From assembly GCF_028473605.1 (NCBI RefSeq), contig NZ_CP097267.1, forward strand, positions 1,306,501-1,370,500: a stretch of 64,000 nt of DNA. Reading direction: 5' to 3'. A program made the position numbers and the translations under genes. Every line of letters starts with the position of its first letter. Within the stretch, counting starts at the first letter, position 1. The notes under the pieces are model-generated. The model worked only from the letters and a program-made list of their open reading frames with translations. It searched no databases and was not told where the DNA came from. Of the stretch, positions 6,796-17,324 are shown one piece after another. Source of the stretch: Acidovorax sp. NCPPB 3576. Lineage in GTDB: Bacteria > Pseudomonadota > Gammaproteobacteria > Burkholderiales > Burkholderiaceae_C.

Positions 6796-7317
6796 ATGAA
6801 CCCCGTTCCCGCTCCACGCCCGATCGCCCCGCCCCGGGTGGCCGTCCAGGCGGGCGACTTCGACGTGTCCGCGGAGCTGGCGGCCCTGCGCGCGGGCGAC
6901 CCGCGGGTGGGCGCGGTGTGCTGCTTCGTGGGCACCGTGCGAGACCACAACGCCGGCGATGCCGTCGCATCGATGGAGCTGGAGCATTACCCCGGCATGA
7001 CCGAGAAATCCATCGAGGCCATGGTGGACGAGGCGCTGCGCCGCTTCGAGCTGTTCGGCGTCCGGGTGGTGCACCGCGTGGGGCTGCTGCAGCCGCAGGA
7101 CCAGATCGTGCTGGTGGCGGTGACCTCGGCCCACCGGGGGCAGGGCTTTCAGGCTTGCGAGTTCCTCATGGACTACCTCAAGACCCAGGCGCCGTTCTGG
7201 AAGAAGGAGGCCACGCCCCAGGGCGCGCGCTGGGTCGATGCCCGGGTGAGCGACGACGCGGCGCTGGCGCGCTGGGGGATTGCCGCCGTTCCCAATGCCG
7301 CAGAAGGCTTGGGGTGA
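6796..7317 (+). CDS. moaE: molybdopterin synthase catalytic subunit MoaE
   Basis: Large subunit of molybdopterin synthase. It takes sulfur from thiocarboxylated MoaD to make the dithiolene of molybdopterin from cyclic pyranopterin monophosphate. The 173 residues contain CCFVGTVRDHNAGDAV, the ELEHYPGMTEKSI stretch, the HRVGLL and SAHRGQGFQACEFLMD blocks, and the active-site APFWKKE with catalytic lysines. The N-terminal 15 residues are a Pro-rich extension. It is separated from moaD (3006-3263) by about 3.5 kb. Confidence 0.94.
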   Translation: MNPVPAPRPIAPPRVAVQAGDFDVSAELAALRAGDPRVGAVCCFVGTVRDHNAGDAVASMELEHYPGMTEKSIEAMVDEALRRFELFGVRVVHRVGLLQPQDQIVLVAVTSAHRGQGFQACEFLMDYLKTQAPFWKKEATPQGARWVDARVSDDAALARWGIAAVPNAAEGLG

Positions 7318-7353
7318 AATAGGCCTTCACCGCATATTCCACTAGGGCATATT

Positions 7354-7370
7354 GCTATTAATAAGTGAGC
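7354..7370. repeat. 17-bp GCTATT-type intergenic element, copy 2 (moaE-clpB)
   Basis: GCTATTAATAAGTGAGC, the half-degenerate form of the same 17-bp element, 37 bases after the moaE stop. Confidence 0.5.
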
Positions 7371-7435
7371 ATACGGCATTCTTTGAAATGCTTGCCTGAA
7401 TTTGACCCCGCGCATGCTCTGCCGTGGGGCGCGCG

Positions 7436-7464
7436 CTTGAAATGTGCCGCTACCTCCCCCAACT
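7436..7464 (+). promoter_or_regulatory. sigma-32 (heat-shock) promoter of clpB
   Basis: CTTGAAA at 7436-7442, a 14-base spacer, and CCCCAACT at 7457-7464 match the RpoH consensus CTTGAAA-N13/14-CCCCATNT with one mismatch. The ClpB ATG is at 7493. ClpB is a classical RpoH target. Confidence 0.75.
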
Positions 7465-7492
7465 GCGTTGCAATTCGGAGGACATTTCAACC

Positions 7493-10102
<2,610 letters not shown>

Positions 10103-10130
10103 GCCGGGCCTTCTCAGGAAAGGATTGGGT

Positions 10131-10478
10131 TTGAACGATTTTGCAGCCGGGGTGATCCGGTGGATATTGCGCCTGGCCGTGGTGGTGGTCGGCGTGGTCT
10201 TTTTCCTGAGCCTGCTGGCCGTGGCTGCCCTGCTGGCGGTGGTCTGGGGCGCCCGTGCCCTGTGGGCGCGCCTGACCGGCCGTCCGGTCACGCCCTGGGC
10301 CATGCGCATGGACCCGCGCACTGGCTGGAGCACGGTGTACCGCAGCACCGCGCGCTGGTCGGCCGCGCCGGGCGGAGCCCGCCCGGTGGCGGATGGCCCG
10401 GCCGAGCCGGTGGTGCGCTCGCGTGAGCTGCCCGGGGCCCGCGACGTGACCGACGTGCAGGCCCGCGACGTGTCCTGA
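10131..10478 (+). CDS. small inner-membrane protein, function unknown
   Basis: About 115 residues. The start is probably TTG at 10131, 6 bases after AGGAAAGGA; a TTG at 10125 is possible but too close to that site. A strongly hydrophobic segment (about residues 10-40, with VVVVGVVFFLSLLAVAALL) is one long or two short membrane helices. It is followed by a positively charged stretch and a low-complexity soluble tail. No catalytic motif is seen and I do not recognise a family. It follows clpB by 28 bases on the same strand and could be co-transcribed with it. Confidence 0.55.
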   Translation: MNDFAAGVIRWILRLAVVVVGVVFFLSLLAVAALLAVVWGARALWARLTGRPVTPWAMRMDPRTGWSTVYRSTARWSAAPGGARPVADGPAEPVVRSRELPGARDVTDVQARDVS

Positions 10479-10684
10479 GCGGCGCGCCAGCGCAGGCGCC
10501 GGCAAGAAGAGTCCGCATCCGATCGTTCGGATATGACCGCCGACGGGGTCGTCACGCGCGGCGCCTTGCTCGCTTCGATGCGGCACTGCGTGCCTGGGCC
10601 GCCGCATGCCGGCCTCCCTTGACTGTTTCAGCGAATGAGGCACTTGGAGACCTGGGTTTACAGGCCGTTGCAAGGGCGCTGCCT

Positions 10685-12133
10685 ATGATGCGTGGAATGA
10701 CCCCTGCCGATATCCGCCACCAGTTCGAAACCCAGCGGCGTGCCAGCCGGGATCACGCCGACGTGCCTTTGCTGGTGCGCCGCGAGCGCCTTTTGCGCGT
10801 GCGAAAGATGCTGGACGAACACGGTCCGGTGCTCGCTGCGGCCGTGCAGGCCGATTTCGGCATGCGGTCGCCGCGCCTGACCGAAGTGGCCGATCTGTTC
10901 GTGCTGCGTGCGCAGCTGTCGCACACGCTGCGGCACCTGGCCCGCTGGGCCAAGCCACGCAAGGTCTTCACCCCGATGTTCCTGCAGCCGGCGCATGCCT
11001 GGGTGCAGCGGCAGCCGCTCGGCGTGGTGGGCGTGATCGCGCCATGGAACTATCCCGTGCAGTTGGCGCTGGCACCGGCCATCGGCGCCCTCGCGGCAGG
11101 CAACCGCGTGATGCTCAAGCCCAGCGAACTCACGCCGCACACGTCTGCACAACTGGCGTTGTTGGTCTCGCAATTCTTTTCGCCCGACGAGTTCTGCGTG
11201 GTGCAGGGCGATGCGGCCGTGGCGGCGCTCGTCGCTTCGTTGCCGTTCGACCACCTCGTCTTCACGGGCTCCACGGCGGTGGGGCGCAAGGTGGCCCAGG
11301 CCGCCGCGGTGCACCTCACGCCCACCACGCTGGAACTGGGCGGCAAGTCGCCTTGCATCCTCGATGCCGACTGCGACCTGCAGGATGCCGCGCTCAAGAT
11401 CGCGCACGGCAAGCTGCTCAACGCCGGGCAGACCTGTATCGCGCCCGACTACGTGCTGCTGCCGCGCGGGCGCGAAGCCGCGTTCGGCGAGGCCTATCGC
11501 GCGGCCGTGGCACGGCTCTTTCCGTATTTCGAGGGCAACCCGGACTACGCCTCCGTCATCAACCCCCGGCAGCTGGCGCGCCTGCGCACCATGCTGCAGC
11601 AGGCGCAGACGCAAGGCGCCGACGTGCAGGTGCTGGAGCCCGTGCCCGGCTCGCCGCCGCCGCCCGCGCAAGGTATCGGCGATGGGGTGGGCCGGCAGAT
11701 GCCGCCGGTGCTGGTCTTCAACGCCAGCCTGAACATGCAGGTGATGCAGGAAGAGATCTTCGGTCCCGTGCTGCCCGTGCTGGGCTACGAGCGGCTGGAC
11801 GATGCCATCGCGCACATCAACGCCGGGCCGCGGCCGCTGGCGTTGTACTGGTTCGGCCGCAACGAATCGGTGCGCGACGACGTGCTGCGCCGCACGGTCA
11901 GCGGCGGCGTCACGGTGAACGACACGCTCATGCACATCACGCACGACAACCTGCCGTTCGGCGGCGTGGGTGACAGCGGCTGGGGCGCCTACCACGGCGA
12001 GGCGGGCTTTCTGCGCTTTTGCCACCAGAAGTCGGTGCTGGTGCAATCGCGCTGGTCGCTGGGCTCTGCGCTCTACCCGCCTTACGGAGCGCGTTTCGAC
12101 CGTGTCATGGGGCTGCTGCGCCGCTGGCTTTAG
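10685..12133 (+). CDS. coniferyl-aldehyde-dehydrogenase-type ALDH
   Basis: NAD(P)-dependent aldehyde dehydrogenase of the class that oxidises coniferyl and other aromatic or long-chain aldehydes. The 482-residue product has the family order: GVIAPWNYPVQL (cofactor site), KPSELTPHTSA, FTGSTAVGRKVA, LELGGKSPCI with the catalytic Glu, and NAGQTCIAPDYVL with the nucleophilic Cys. LPFGGVGDSGWGAYHGEAGF near the C-terminus is typical of the coniferyl aldehyde dehydrogenase group. The ATG at 10685 follows AAGGG by 8 bases; ATG 10697 is an alternative. The substrate cannot be fixed from sequence. It stands alone between clpB and a GNAT gene. Confidence 0.88.
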   Translation: MMRGMTPADIRHQFETQRRASRDHADVPLLVRRERLLRVRKMLDEHGPVLAAAVQADFGMRSPRLTEVADLFVLRAQLSHTLRHLARWAKPRKVFTPMFLQPAHAWVQRQPLGVVGVIAPWNYPVQLALAPAIGALAAGNRVMLKPSELTPHTSAQLALLVSQFFSPDEFCVVQGDAAVAALVASLPFDHLVFTGSTAVGRKVAQAAAVHLTPTTLELGGKSPCILDADCDLQDAALKIAHGKLLNAGQTCIAPDYVLLPRGREAAFGEAYRAAVARLFPYFEGNPDYASVINPRQLARLRTMLQQAQTQGADVQVLEPVPGSPPPPAQGIGDGVGRQMPPVLVFNASLNMQVMQEEIFGPVLPVLGYERLDDAIAHINAGPRPLALYWFGRNESVRDDVLRRTVSGGVTVNDTLMHITHDNLPFGGVGDSGWGAYHGEAGFLRFCHQKSVLVQSRWSLGSALYPPYGARFDRVMGLLRRWL

Positions 12134-12252
12134 CCGCCAGGAGGCCTTGGCACAGGGCCATGGACACCCGAGGGCTGGAGTGGAAAAACCATTTGCGGCG
12201 ACAATGCCGCTCCTTTCGTTTTTTCATCCCCTGTTTTCGCCCCGTTTTTCCA

Positions 12253-12774
12253 ATGTCCAGTATCCAGGTCCGTCCCGCCACGCTTCGCGATGCCAAAGCC
12301 ATTGCACAGATCCATACCGTCTCCGCAGCCGAGGTATACCGTGGCTTGTTGCCTGACGATCAATTGAAATCCCTGTCCTCGGTCGAGAAGCGCCAAGCCT
12401 ATTGGCGCGAGGCCATCGAGTATTGCGAGCCCCAGGTCCAGGTGGCCGTGGACGGCGACAAGATCGTCGGCTTCGTCGGCTTCGACCGTTCACGCGATGA
12501 GAAATCCCGCCCCACCACCGGCGAAATCTGGGCCATCTACGCCGCCCCTACGCATTGGAGCCAGGGCGTTGGCGTGGCCCTCTGGGACGCCGCACGCGAC
12601 GGCCTGCAGGAAGAGGGCTGCACCAATGTCACCGCCTGGGTGCCGCTGCGCAACGAACGCGCGCTGCGCTTTCATGAGCTGGCCGGCTTCAAGCGAGAAA
12701 TGTCCACCGCCAAGACCGCCGTTGTCGGTGGTGTGAAGATCGAGGAAGTGCGCCTCAAGCGCCCCTTGAACTGA
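12253..12774 (+). CDS. GNAT-family N-acetyltransferase
   Basis: A 173-residue protein of the Gcn5-related acetyltransferase fold, which transfers acetyl from acetyl-CoA to an amine. The acyl-CoA loop is SQGVGVALWDAA in the form Q-x-x-G-x-G/A. It is preceded by the strand EIWAIYAAP and followed by VTAWVPLRNERALRFHELAGF, the usual C-terminal GNAT block. Starting MSSIQVRPATLRDAKAIAQIH at 12253 gives a full-length domain; longer in-frame versions only add a non-homologous run. The substrate is unknown. Confidence 0.82.
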   Translation: MSSIQVRPATLRDAKAIAQIHTVSAAEVYRGLLPDDQLKSLSSVEKRQAYWREAIEYCEPQVQVAVDGDKIVGFVGFDRSRDEKSRPTTGEIWAIYAAPTHWSQGVGVALWDAARDGLQEEGCTNVTAWVPLRNERALRFHELAGFKREMSTAKTAVVGGVKIEEVRLKRPLN

Positions 12775-12809
12775 TCCCTGTCACCTCTGAACCCCCGCAC
12801 ACACACTTC

Positions 12810-13979
12810 ATGATCCATTGGACCGAGCACGGCGAGGAGCGCTCTGCGCCCTGGCGCAGCGAAAGCGGCACCGCCGCCCCCCGGCGCGTGGTGCTGGCCG
12901 ACGACACGCTCGCGGCCGACACCGCGTACCGCCTGGCGTGTGCCGGCACCGGTCTGCTGTGGCGCGGCGACTTCCAGAACGCTCGGCACTTGCTGCAGGC
13001 GCTCATGCGCCGCGCGGACAAACCCCCCAAAGCCAAGGGCGCCAAGGCAGGCCGCAAGGCCCAGGCCACGGCAACCGCTGGGAGCGCGATCCCTGCGCAG
13101 GCATTCCATCTGCACCGGCAGGCCCAGGCGCAGCGTGCACGCACGCTGGGCATGCTGCTCGTGCCGGTGCAGGGCGACCACACCATCGCGCTGCGCCGCG
13201 CGCCCGATTTGCGCGAGGCGTTTGCCGAGGCCTGGGGGCCGGCCGACGGCACCGCCTGCGTGGTGTCGCTGCGCGAAGTGCTGGGCTTGGTCGGCGCACA
13301 CGAATGGCGCAAGAAGGGCGTGGAGATTCCCGCCCTGGGCACTGAACAGGCCCCGCGCCGCATCCATCCGCATTACGGCGTGTTCTCGCCCGTGCGCGGG
13401 GAATACGTGGACCTGGTGGCCCAGGCGCCGTTGCCTGCCAACGGGCTGGCCTTCGACATCGGCACCGGAACCGGCGTGCTGGCGGCGGTACTTGCCCGGC
13501 GAGGCGTACAGCGCGTCGTCGCCACTGACCAGGACCCACGGGCCTTGGCCTGCGCACGCGACAACGTGCAGCGGCTGGGCCTGTCGGCCAAGGTCGAAGT
13601 GGTGCAGGCCGATCTTTTTCCCGCAGGCCAGGCGCCGCTCGTGGTGTGCAATCCGCCGTGGTTGCCAGGGCGTGCCAGCTCGTCCATCGAGCATGCGGTG
13701 TACGACGAAGACAGCCGCATGCTGCGCGGCTTTCTGTCGGGCCTCGCGGCGCATCTGTCGCCGGGTGGCGAAGGCTGGCTCATCCTGTCCGATCTGGCGG
13801 AACACCTGGGCCTGCGGTCGCGCGAACAACTGCTCGAATGGGTGGCCGGCGCAGGTCTGCGGGTGGTGGACCGGCACGAAGTGCAGCCCCGCCACGCCAA
13901 GGCCGCGGACGCCTCCGACCCGCTGCATGCGGCGCGCTCGGCCGAGCGCACCTCGCTTTGGCGGCTGGCTGCGCTGTAG
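12810..13979 (+). CDS. class I SAM-dependent methyltransferase (N-methylase type)
   Basis: A 389-residue protein. The C-terminal half is a Rossmann methyltransferase with the SAM motif FDIGTGTGVLAAVLA (about residues 214-228), the acidic ATDQDPRAL and the catalytic NPPWLPG. NPPW/Y is the signature of enzymes that methylate nitrogen in glutamine, rRNA or DNA bases (the HemK/RlmG branch). The N-terminal half has no motif I know and includes a Lys/Ala-rich linker (KAKGAKAGRKAQATA). The target may be rRNA or a protein glutamine; it cannot be chosen from sequence. It lies 35 bases after the GNAT gene on the same strand. Confidence 0.8.
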   Translation: MIHWTEHGEERSAPWRSESGTAAPRRVVLADDTLAADTAYRLACAGTGLLWRGDFQNARHLLQALMRRADKPPKAKGAKAGRKAQATATAGSAIPAQAFHLHRQAQAQRARTLGMLLVPVQGDHTIALRRAPDLREAFAEAWGPADGTACVVSLREVLGLVGAHEWRKKGVEIPALGTEQAPRRIHPHYGVFSPVRGEYVDLVAQAPLPANGLAFDIGTGTGVLAAVLARRGVQRVVATDQDPRALACARDNVQRLGLSAKVEVVQADLFPAGQAPLVVCNPPWLPGRASSSIEHAVYDEDSRMLRGFLSGLAAHLSPGGEGWLILSDLAEHLGLRSREQLLEWVAGAGLRVVDRHEVQPRHAKAADASDPLHAARSAERTSLWRLAAL

Positions 13980-14011
13980 GCCGCCGCACTGGTTTTCTTC
14001 TTTCTTTCTTA

Positions 14012-14497
14012 TCACGCGGGCAGCAGTTGCTCCATGCGCTCGCGCACCGCAGCGGCGCGTTCGGGGCCGGCCAGCAGCGTGATCTCATCCAGCAGCGCCT
14101 CGCTCACGTCCAGCATGCTGTCGCGGTCGCGCGCACCGCGCAGCGCTTCATGGAAATTGCGCGCCAGATCCGCATTGCGACGCGCGAACATGCGCTCGCA
14201 AATGTCGAACAGGTACATGCGGGTGCCTGCCAGTGAACGCAGGGCATTCGACGGTGCGGGGGCGTCGTTCGTGGCCGTCGGTGCAGCGGGCGGCACGGTT
14301 GCCGCGGCAGGGCTGGCCAGGTAGCCCTGGCGCATCAACTGCTCGACGATCTGGGCGCCGATGCCGTTGTACATGGCCTGCAGGTCCTTCATCGGCCGGC
14401 CATCGGCCAGCAGCAGCAGCGAGCGTTCTCGCAGGCTCAGTGTGCGCACGCCGGGAGACAGTTCCAGGCGGGCCTTGTCGGTTCTCAGGAGCAGCAT
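14012..14497 (-). CDS. hypothetical protein, possible regulator
   Basis: About 161 residues from the ATG at 14497 (MLLLRTDKARLELSPGVRTL). The N-terminal half, with SLRERSLLLLADGRPMKDL and IVEQLMRQGYL, reads like a winged-helix-like domain found in small Burkholderiales proteins of unknown role. A Pro/Ala/Thr-rich linker follows, then a helical C-terminal part (MYLFDICERMFARRNADLARNF). There is no signal peptide. No good ribosome site precedes 14497, so the start is uncertain. It is divergent from the DUF945 gene and convergent with the methyltransferase gene. Confidence 0.6.
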   Translation of the reverse strand: MLLLRTDKARLELSPGVRTLSLRERSLLLLADGRPMKDLQAMYNGIGAQIVEQLMRQGYLASPAAATVPPAAPTATNDAPAPSNALRSLAGTRMYLFDICERMFARRNADLARNFHEALRGARDRDSMLDVSEALLDEITLLAGPERAAAVRERMEQLLPA

Positions 14498-14747
14498 GGA
14501 AAGGGCAAAGATCAGGCGGGAGCCTGATTGCAGCGCACTCCCGTGACGTGGCGATGACGGAAGGGCGGCCTGCCGCTGGCGGTCGTGCCCCAAACGCCGA
14601 GTCCCCCTCATGAAAGGCGTATTGCCAAGCCGCCCGGGGGCTGGCGGTAGTCCACGGATCTTGCAGCGGGTGCGGCGTTGCCAGCAGAGGCCGGTGGTAT
14701 TCTCGCGGCCTTCGCCCAGGGGGGAGAAGCATGTTTACGGAAACTCA

Positions 14748-16193
14748 ATGAACAAGAAAACACTGGTGGGCGTCGCCGTGGCGATCGCTGTCGTGGCTTA
14801 TGGTGGTGCTACCTGGTATCTGGGCCAACGGGCTCAGTCGAGCTATGAGGAAGCGCTGGTCGATCTGCGCAAAGCCGTAGGACCGGATGCGGTCGTTTCC
14901 GAGGAATACCACAAGGGATTCTTCTCGTCGCAGGCCAAGCTGGTGCTGCAGTGGACCCCGCCCCGAACGGCCGCGCAGGCCGAAGCCAACTTGCCGCCAT
15001 CGCCTCCGTTGCGTCTGGCCGTGAACAGCACCGTTCACCACGGCCCGTGGGCCGGTCGCCGCCTGGCTGCGGCCGTGGTGGACTCCCGCTTTGCCCTGGA
15101 AGGTCTGGATGCCCAGGCCACCAAGGATCTGGCCAAGGTGACCGCACCCACGCTGACCACCGTGCACCACCTGACGGGTCGCCACGACCTGCATTTCGTG
15201 CTGCCTGCGGGTGAAGTCGGCAACGAAGAAATGACTTTGCGTTGGCAGGAGATGGCTACCGAGATGACCCTGAGCGGGGATCGCAAGCGGGTCAAGGGCA
15301 GCTTCCAATGGCCTGAATTCGCGATGGTCGGATTGCCAGGCGGTACAGCCGGTGATGAAGACGAGGGCGAAGAAGTCAAACCCGCTACTCGCATCACCAT
15401 GGCCCTGAAGGGCATGGATGGCCAGTTCGAGAACGAGGTCATCGACGGCATGTGGCTCTTCGGGCCCGGCACCGGCACGGTGCGGCTCGCGCAGATGGAT
15501 GCCAGCAGCACACCGGCAGCCGGTGGTGCGGCGACTTCTCTCGTCGCTCTCAAAGAAGTGACTGGATCGTCCACGATCGAGAGCACCGGCACCACGATCA
15601 GCATTGCCACCTCGCTCAATGGCAAGGGCAGCATGGGCCCTCTGAATTTCGAATCGGTGGGTTTCGAGGAAAAGTTCCAGCGCATCGACCTGGAGACGAT
15701 CAAGCGCTTTCAGCAAGCGCTGATCGAAACCTATCGCACGAATGGCTTGGCAGATGCTTCGTCCAAAACGGAGGAACGTTTGCTGGCTTTGTTCGAAGAG
15801 AACGCGCCGCGCCTGGTCGCGGCCCTTCCTGCCTATTCGATGAAGCTGTTGGCCACCTATCAGGGCCAGCAGGGCCAACTCGAATACGGTGGCGAAGTGC
15901 AGCGTGCGCCCACGACCGAAGAAGTGGCGCAGACGGGCTGGAAGGCTTCGTTGATCAAAGGCTCGATGCTGAATGCCAGTGTCCGTGTGCCCAAGGCGTG
16001 GCTTCCTCCCATCGCCGAAGCCGTCGGCAAGAAAGACATGAAGAGCGAAGACATGGACGCCATGATCGGCATGGCCCAGGCGGCCGGGTTTTTGCGGCAG
16101 GAGGGCGACAGCCTCACCAGCGTGGTGAAGATGGAAGCCGGCCAGGTCAAGCTCAACGGCAAGGCCATCGACCTGCCCAAGGGCACTTTCTAA
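14748..16193 (+). CDS. YdgA/DUF945 family protein
   Basis: A 481-residue protein anchored by an N-terminal signal/membrane segment (VAVAIAVVAYGGATWYLG, about residues 8-25) and otherwise periplasmic. The early motif EEYHKGFFSSQAKLVL and the many alternating beta strands are typical of DUF945, the E. coli YdgA group, whose function is unknown. The ATG at 14748 is followed at once by Lys-Lys, as in a signal anchor. An in-frame upstream extension to 14610 lacks a plausible signal and overlaps the divergent promoter region. Confidence 0.8.
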   Translation: MNKKTLVGVAVAIAVVAYGGATWYLGQRAQSSYEEALVDLRKAVGPDAVVSEEYHKGFFSSQAKLVLQWTPPRTAAQAEANLPPSPPLRLAVNSTVHHGPWAGRRLAAAVVDSRFALEGLDAQATKDLAKVTAPTLTTVHHLTGRHDLHFVLPAGEVGNEEMTLRWQEMATEMTLSGDRKRVKGSFQWPEFAMVGLPGGTAGDEDEGEEVKPATRITMALKGMDGQFENEVIDGMWLFGPGTGTVRLAQMDASSTPAAGGAATSLVALKEVTGSSTIESTGTTISIATSLNGKGSMGPLNFESVGFEEKFQRIDLETIKRFQQALIETYRTNGLADASSKTEERLLALFEENAPRLVAALPAYSMKLLATYQGQQGQLEYGGEVQRAPTTEEVAQTGWKASLIKGSMLNASVRVPKAWLPPIAEAVGKKDMKSEDMDAMIGMAQAAGFLRQEGDSLTSVVKMEAGQVKLNGKAIDLPKGTF

Positions 16194-16286
16194 AATAGCG
16201 CTCGGCCAAGGCCTCCTGCGCGGCGGGGTGTGCTGGCTTGTTCGGCCCACCGCTTTGCCAGTCGCCCGCAGAATGTTCACACTGTC

Positions 16287-17252
16287 ATGACCTTGCTGCT
16301 CGCGCCCATGGAAGGGCTACTGGACTTCGTGCTGCGCGACGTTCTCACCCGCGTGGGGGGCGTGGACCGCTGCGTGTCGGAGTTCATCCGCATCACCGGC
16401 ACGCTGCTGCCCGATAAGGTTTTTCTGCGCTATATCCCGGAGCTGCGCCATGGCGGCAAGACGCTGGCGGGTGTGCCGGTGCGGGCGCAGTTGCTGGGGT
16501 CCGACCCGGTCAGCATGGCCGAGAATGCGGCGCGCCTGGCTGCATTGGGGCCCGAAGGCATCGACCTGAACTTCGGGTGCCCAGCCAATGTGGTCAACCG
16601 CCACGGGGGCGGGGCAGCGTTGCTGAAAGAGCCCGAACGCATCGCGGCGGTGGTGGAGGCCGTGCGCCGTGCCGTGCCGCCCCACCTGCCGGTGTCCGCC
16701 AAGATGCGGTTGGGATACCACGACGCATCCCTGGCCCGCGAATGCGCCCAGGCCATGCAGGCCGGCGGCGCATGCGAACTGGTGGTGCACGCGCGGACCA
16801 AGGCCGACGGCTACCGTCCTCCGGCCTATTGGGAGCAAATCCCTGCCGTGCGTGATGCCGTCACCATTCCGGTCGTGGCCAATGGCGAGATCTGGAGCGT
16901 GGCCGACGCGCAGCGCTGCCGCGAGGTTTCGGGATGCAGCGCGTTGATGCTGGGGCGGGGCATGGTGGCCGATCCCGGCTTGGCCCTTGCCATCCGTTCC
17001 GCGGACGCTGGAGATACCGAGGCAACTGCATTGCCATGGTCGGCGTTGCAGCCGCACCTGGCCGACTTCTGGCGCCTGGTCTGCGAAGACCTGGAGCCAC
17101 GCCAGCGCGCGGGGCGGCTCAAGCAATGGCTCAACCTTCTGCGCCGGAGGTTTCCGGAAGGCGAAGCCGCCTACCAACAGGTGCGCACCATGACGGATCT
17201 ACGGGAAATCACGGAATGGCTGCAACGCCAGCAACGGGCTGGTCCAGCCTGA
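16287..17252 (+). CDS. dusC: tRNA-dihydrouridine synthase DusC
   Basis: FMN enzyme that reduces uridine to dihydrouridine, at position 16 in the DusC group. The 321 residues start MTLLLAPMEGLLDFVLRD, the DusC-type N-terminus. They include DLNFGCPANVVNRHGGG with the catalytic Cys, the SAKMRLGY and VVHARTK phosphate/FMN-contact blocks, PVVANGEIW and ALMLGRGMVADPGL. The C-terminal helical domain with FWRLVCEDLEPRQRAGRLKQW is characteristic of DusC. The ATG at 16287 places APMEG at the right distance; the longer upstream frame is not conserved in the family. Confidence 0.9.
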   Translation: MTLLLAPMEGLLDFVLRDVLTRVGGVDRCVSEFIRITGTLLPDKVFLRYIPELRHGGKTLAGVPVRAQLLGSDPVSMAENAARLAALGPEGIDLNFGCPANVVNRHGGGAALLKEPERIAAVVEAVRRAVPPHLPVSAKMRLGYHDASLARECAQAMQAGGACELVVHARTKADGYRPPAYWEQIPAVRDAVTIPVVANGEIWSVADAQRCREVSGCSALMLGRGMVADPGLALAIRSADAGDTEATALPWSALQPHLADFWRLVCEDLEPRQRAGRLKQWLNLLRRRFPEGEAAYQQVRTMTDLREITEWLQRQQRAGPA

Positions 17253-17324
17253 TGCCAAAGTCACCCCACAGCACCGCCGGCGGCACCTTGATGCCTCGGC
17301 TTGAAAACCGATCCCAATGACGCG

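Noticed and set aside
14610..14747. N-terminal extension of the DUF945 protein
   Set aside because: It would put 46 non-hydrophobic residues before the signal anchor and overlap the divergent promoter region.
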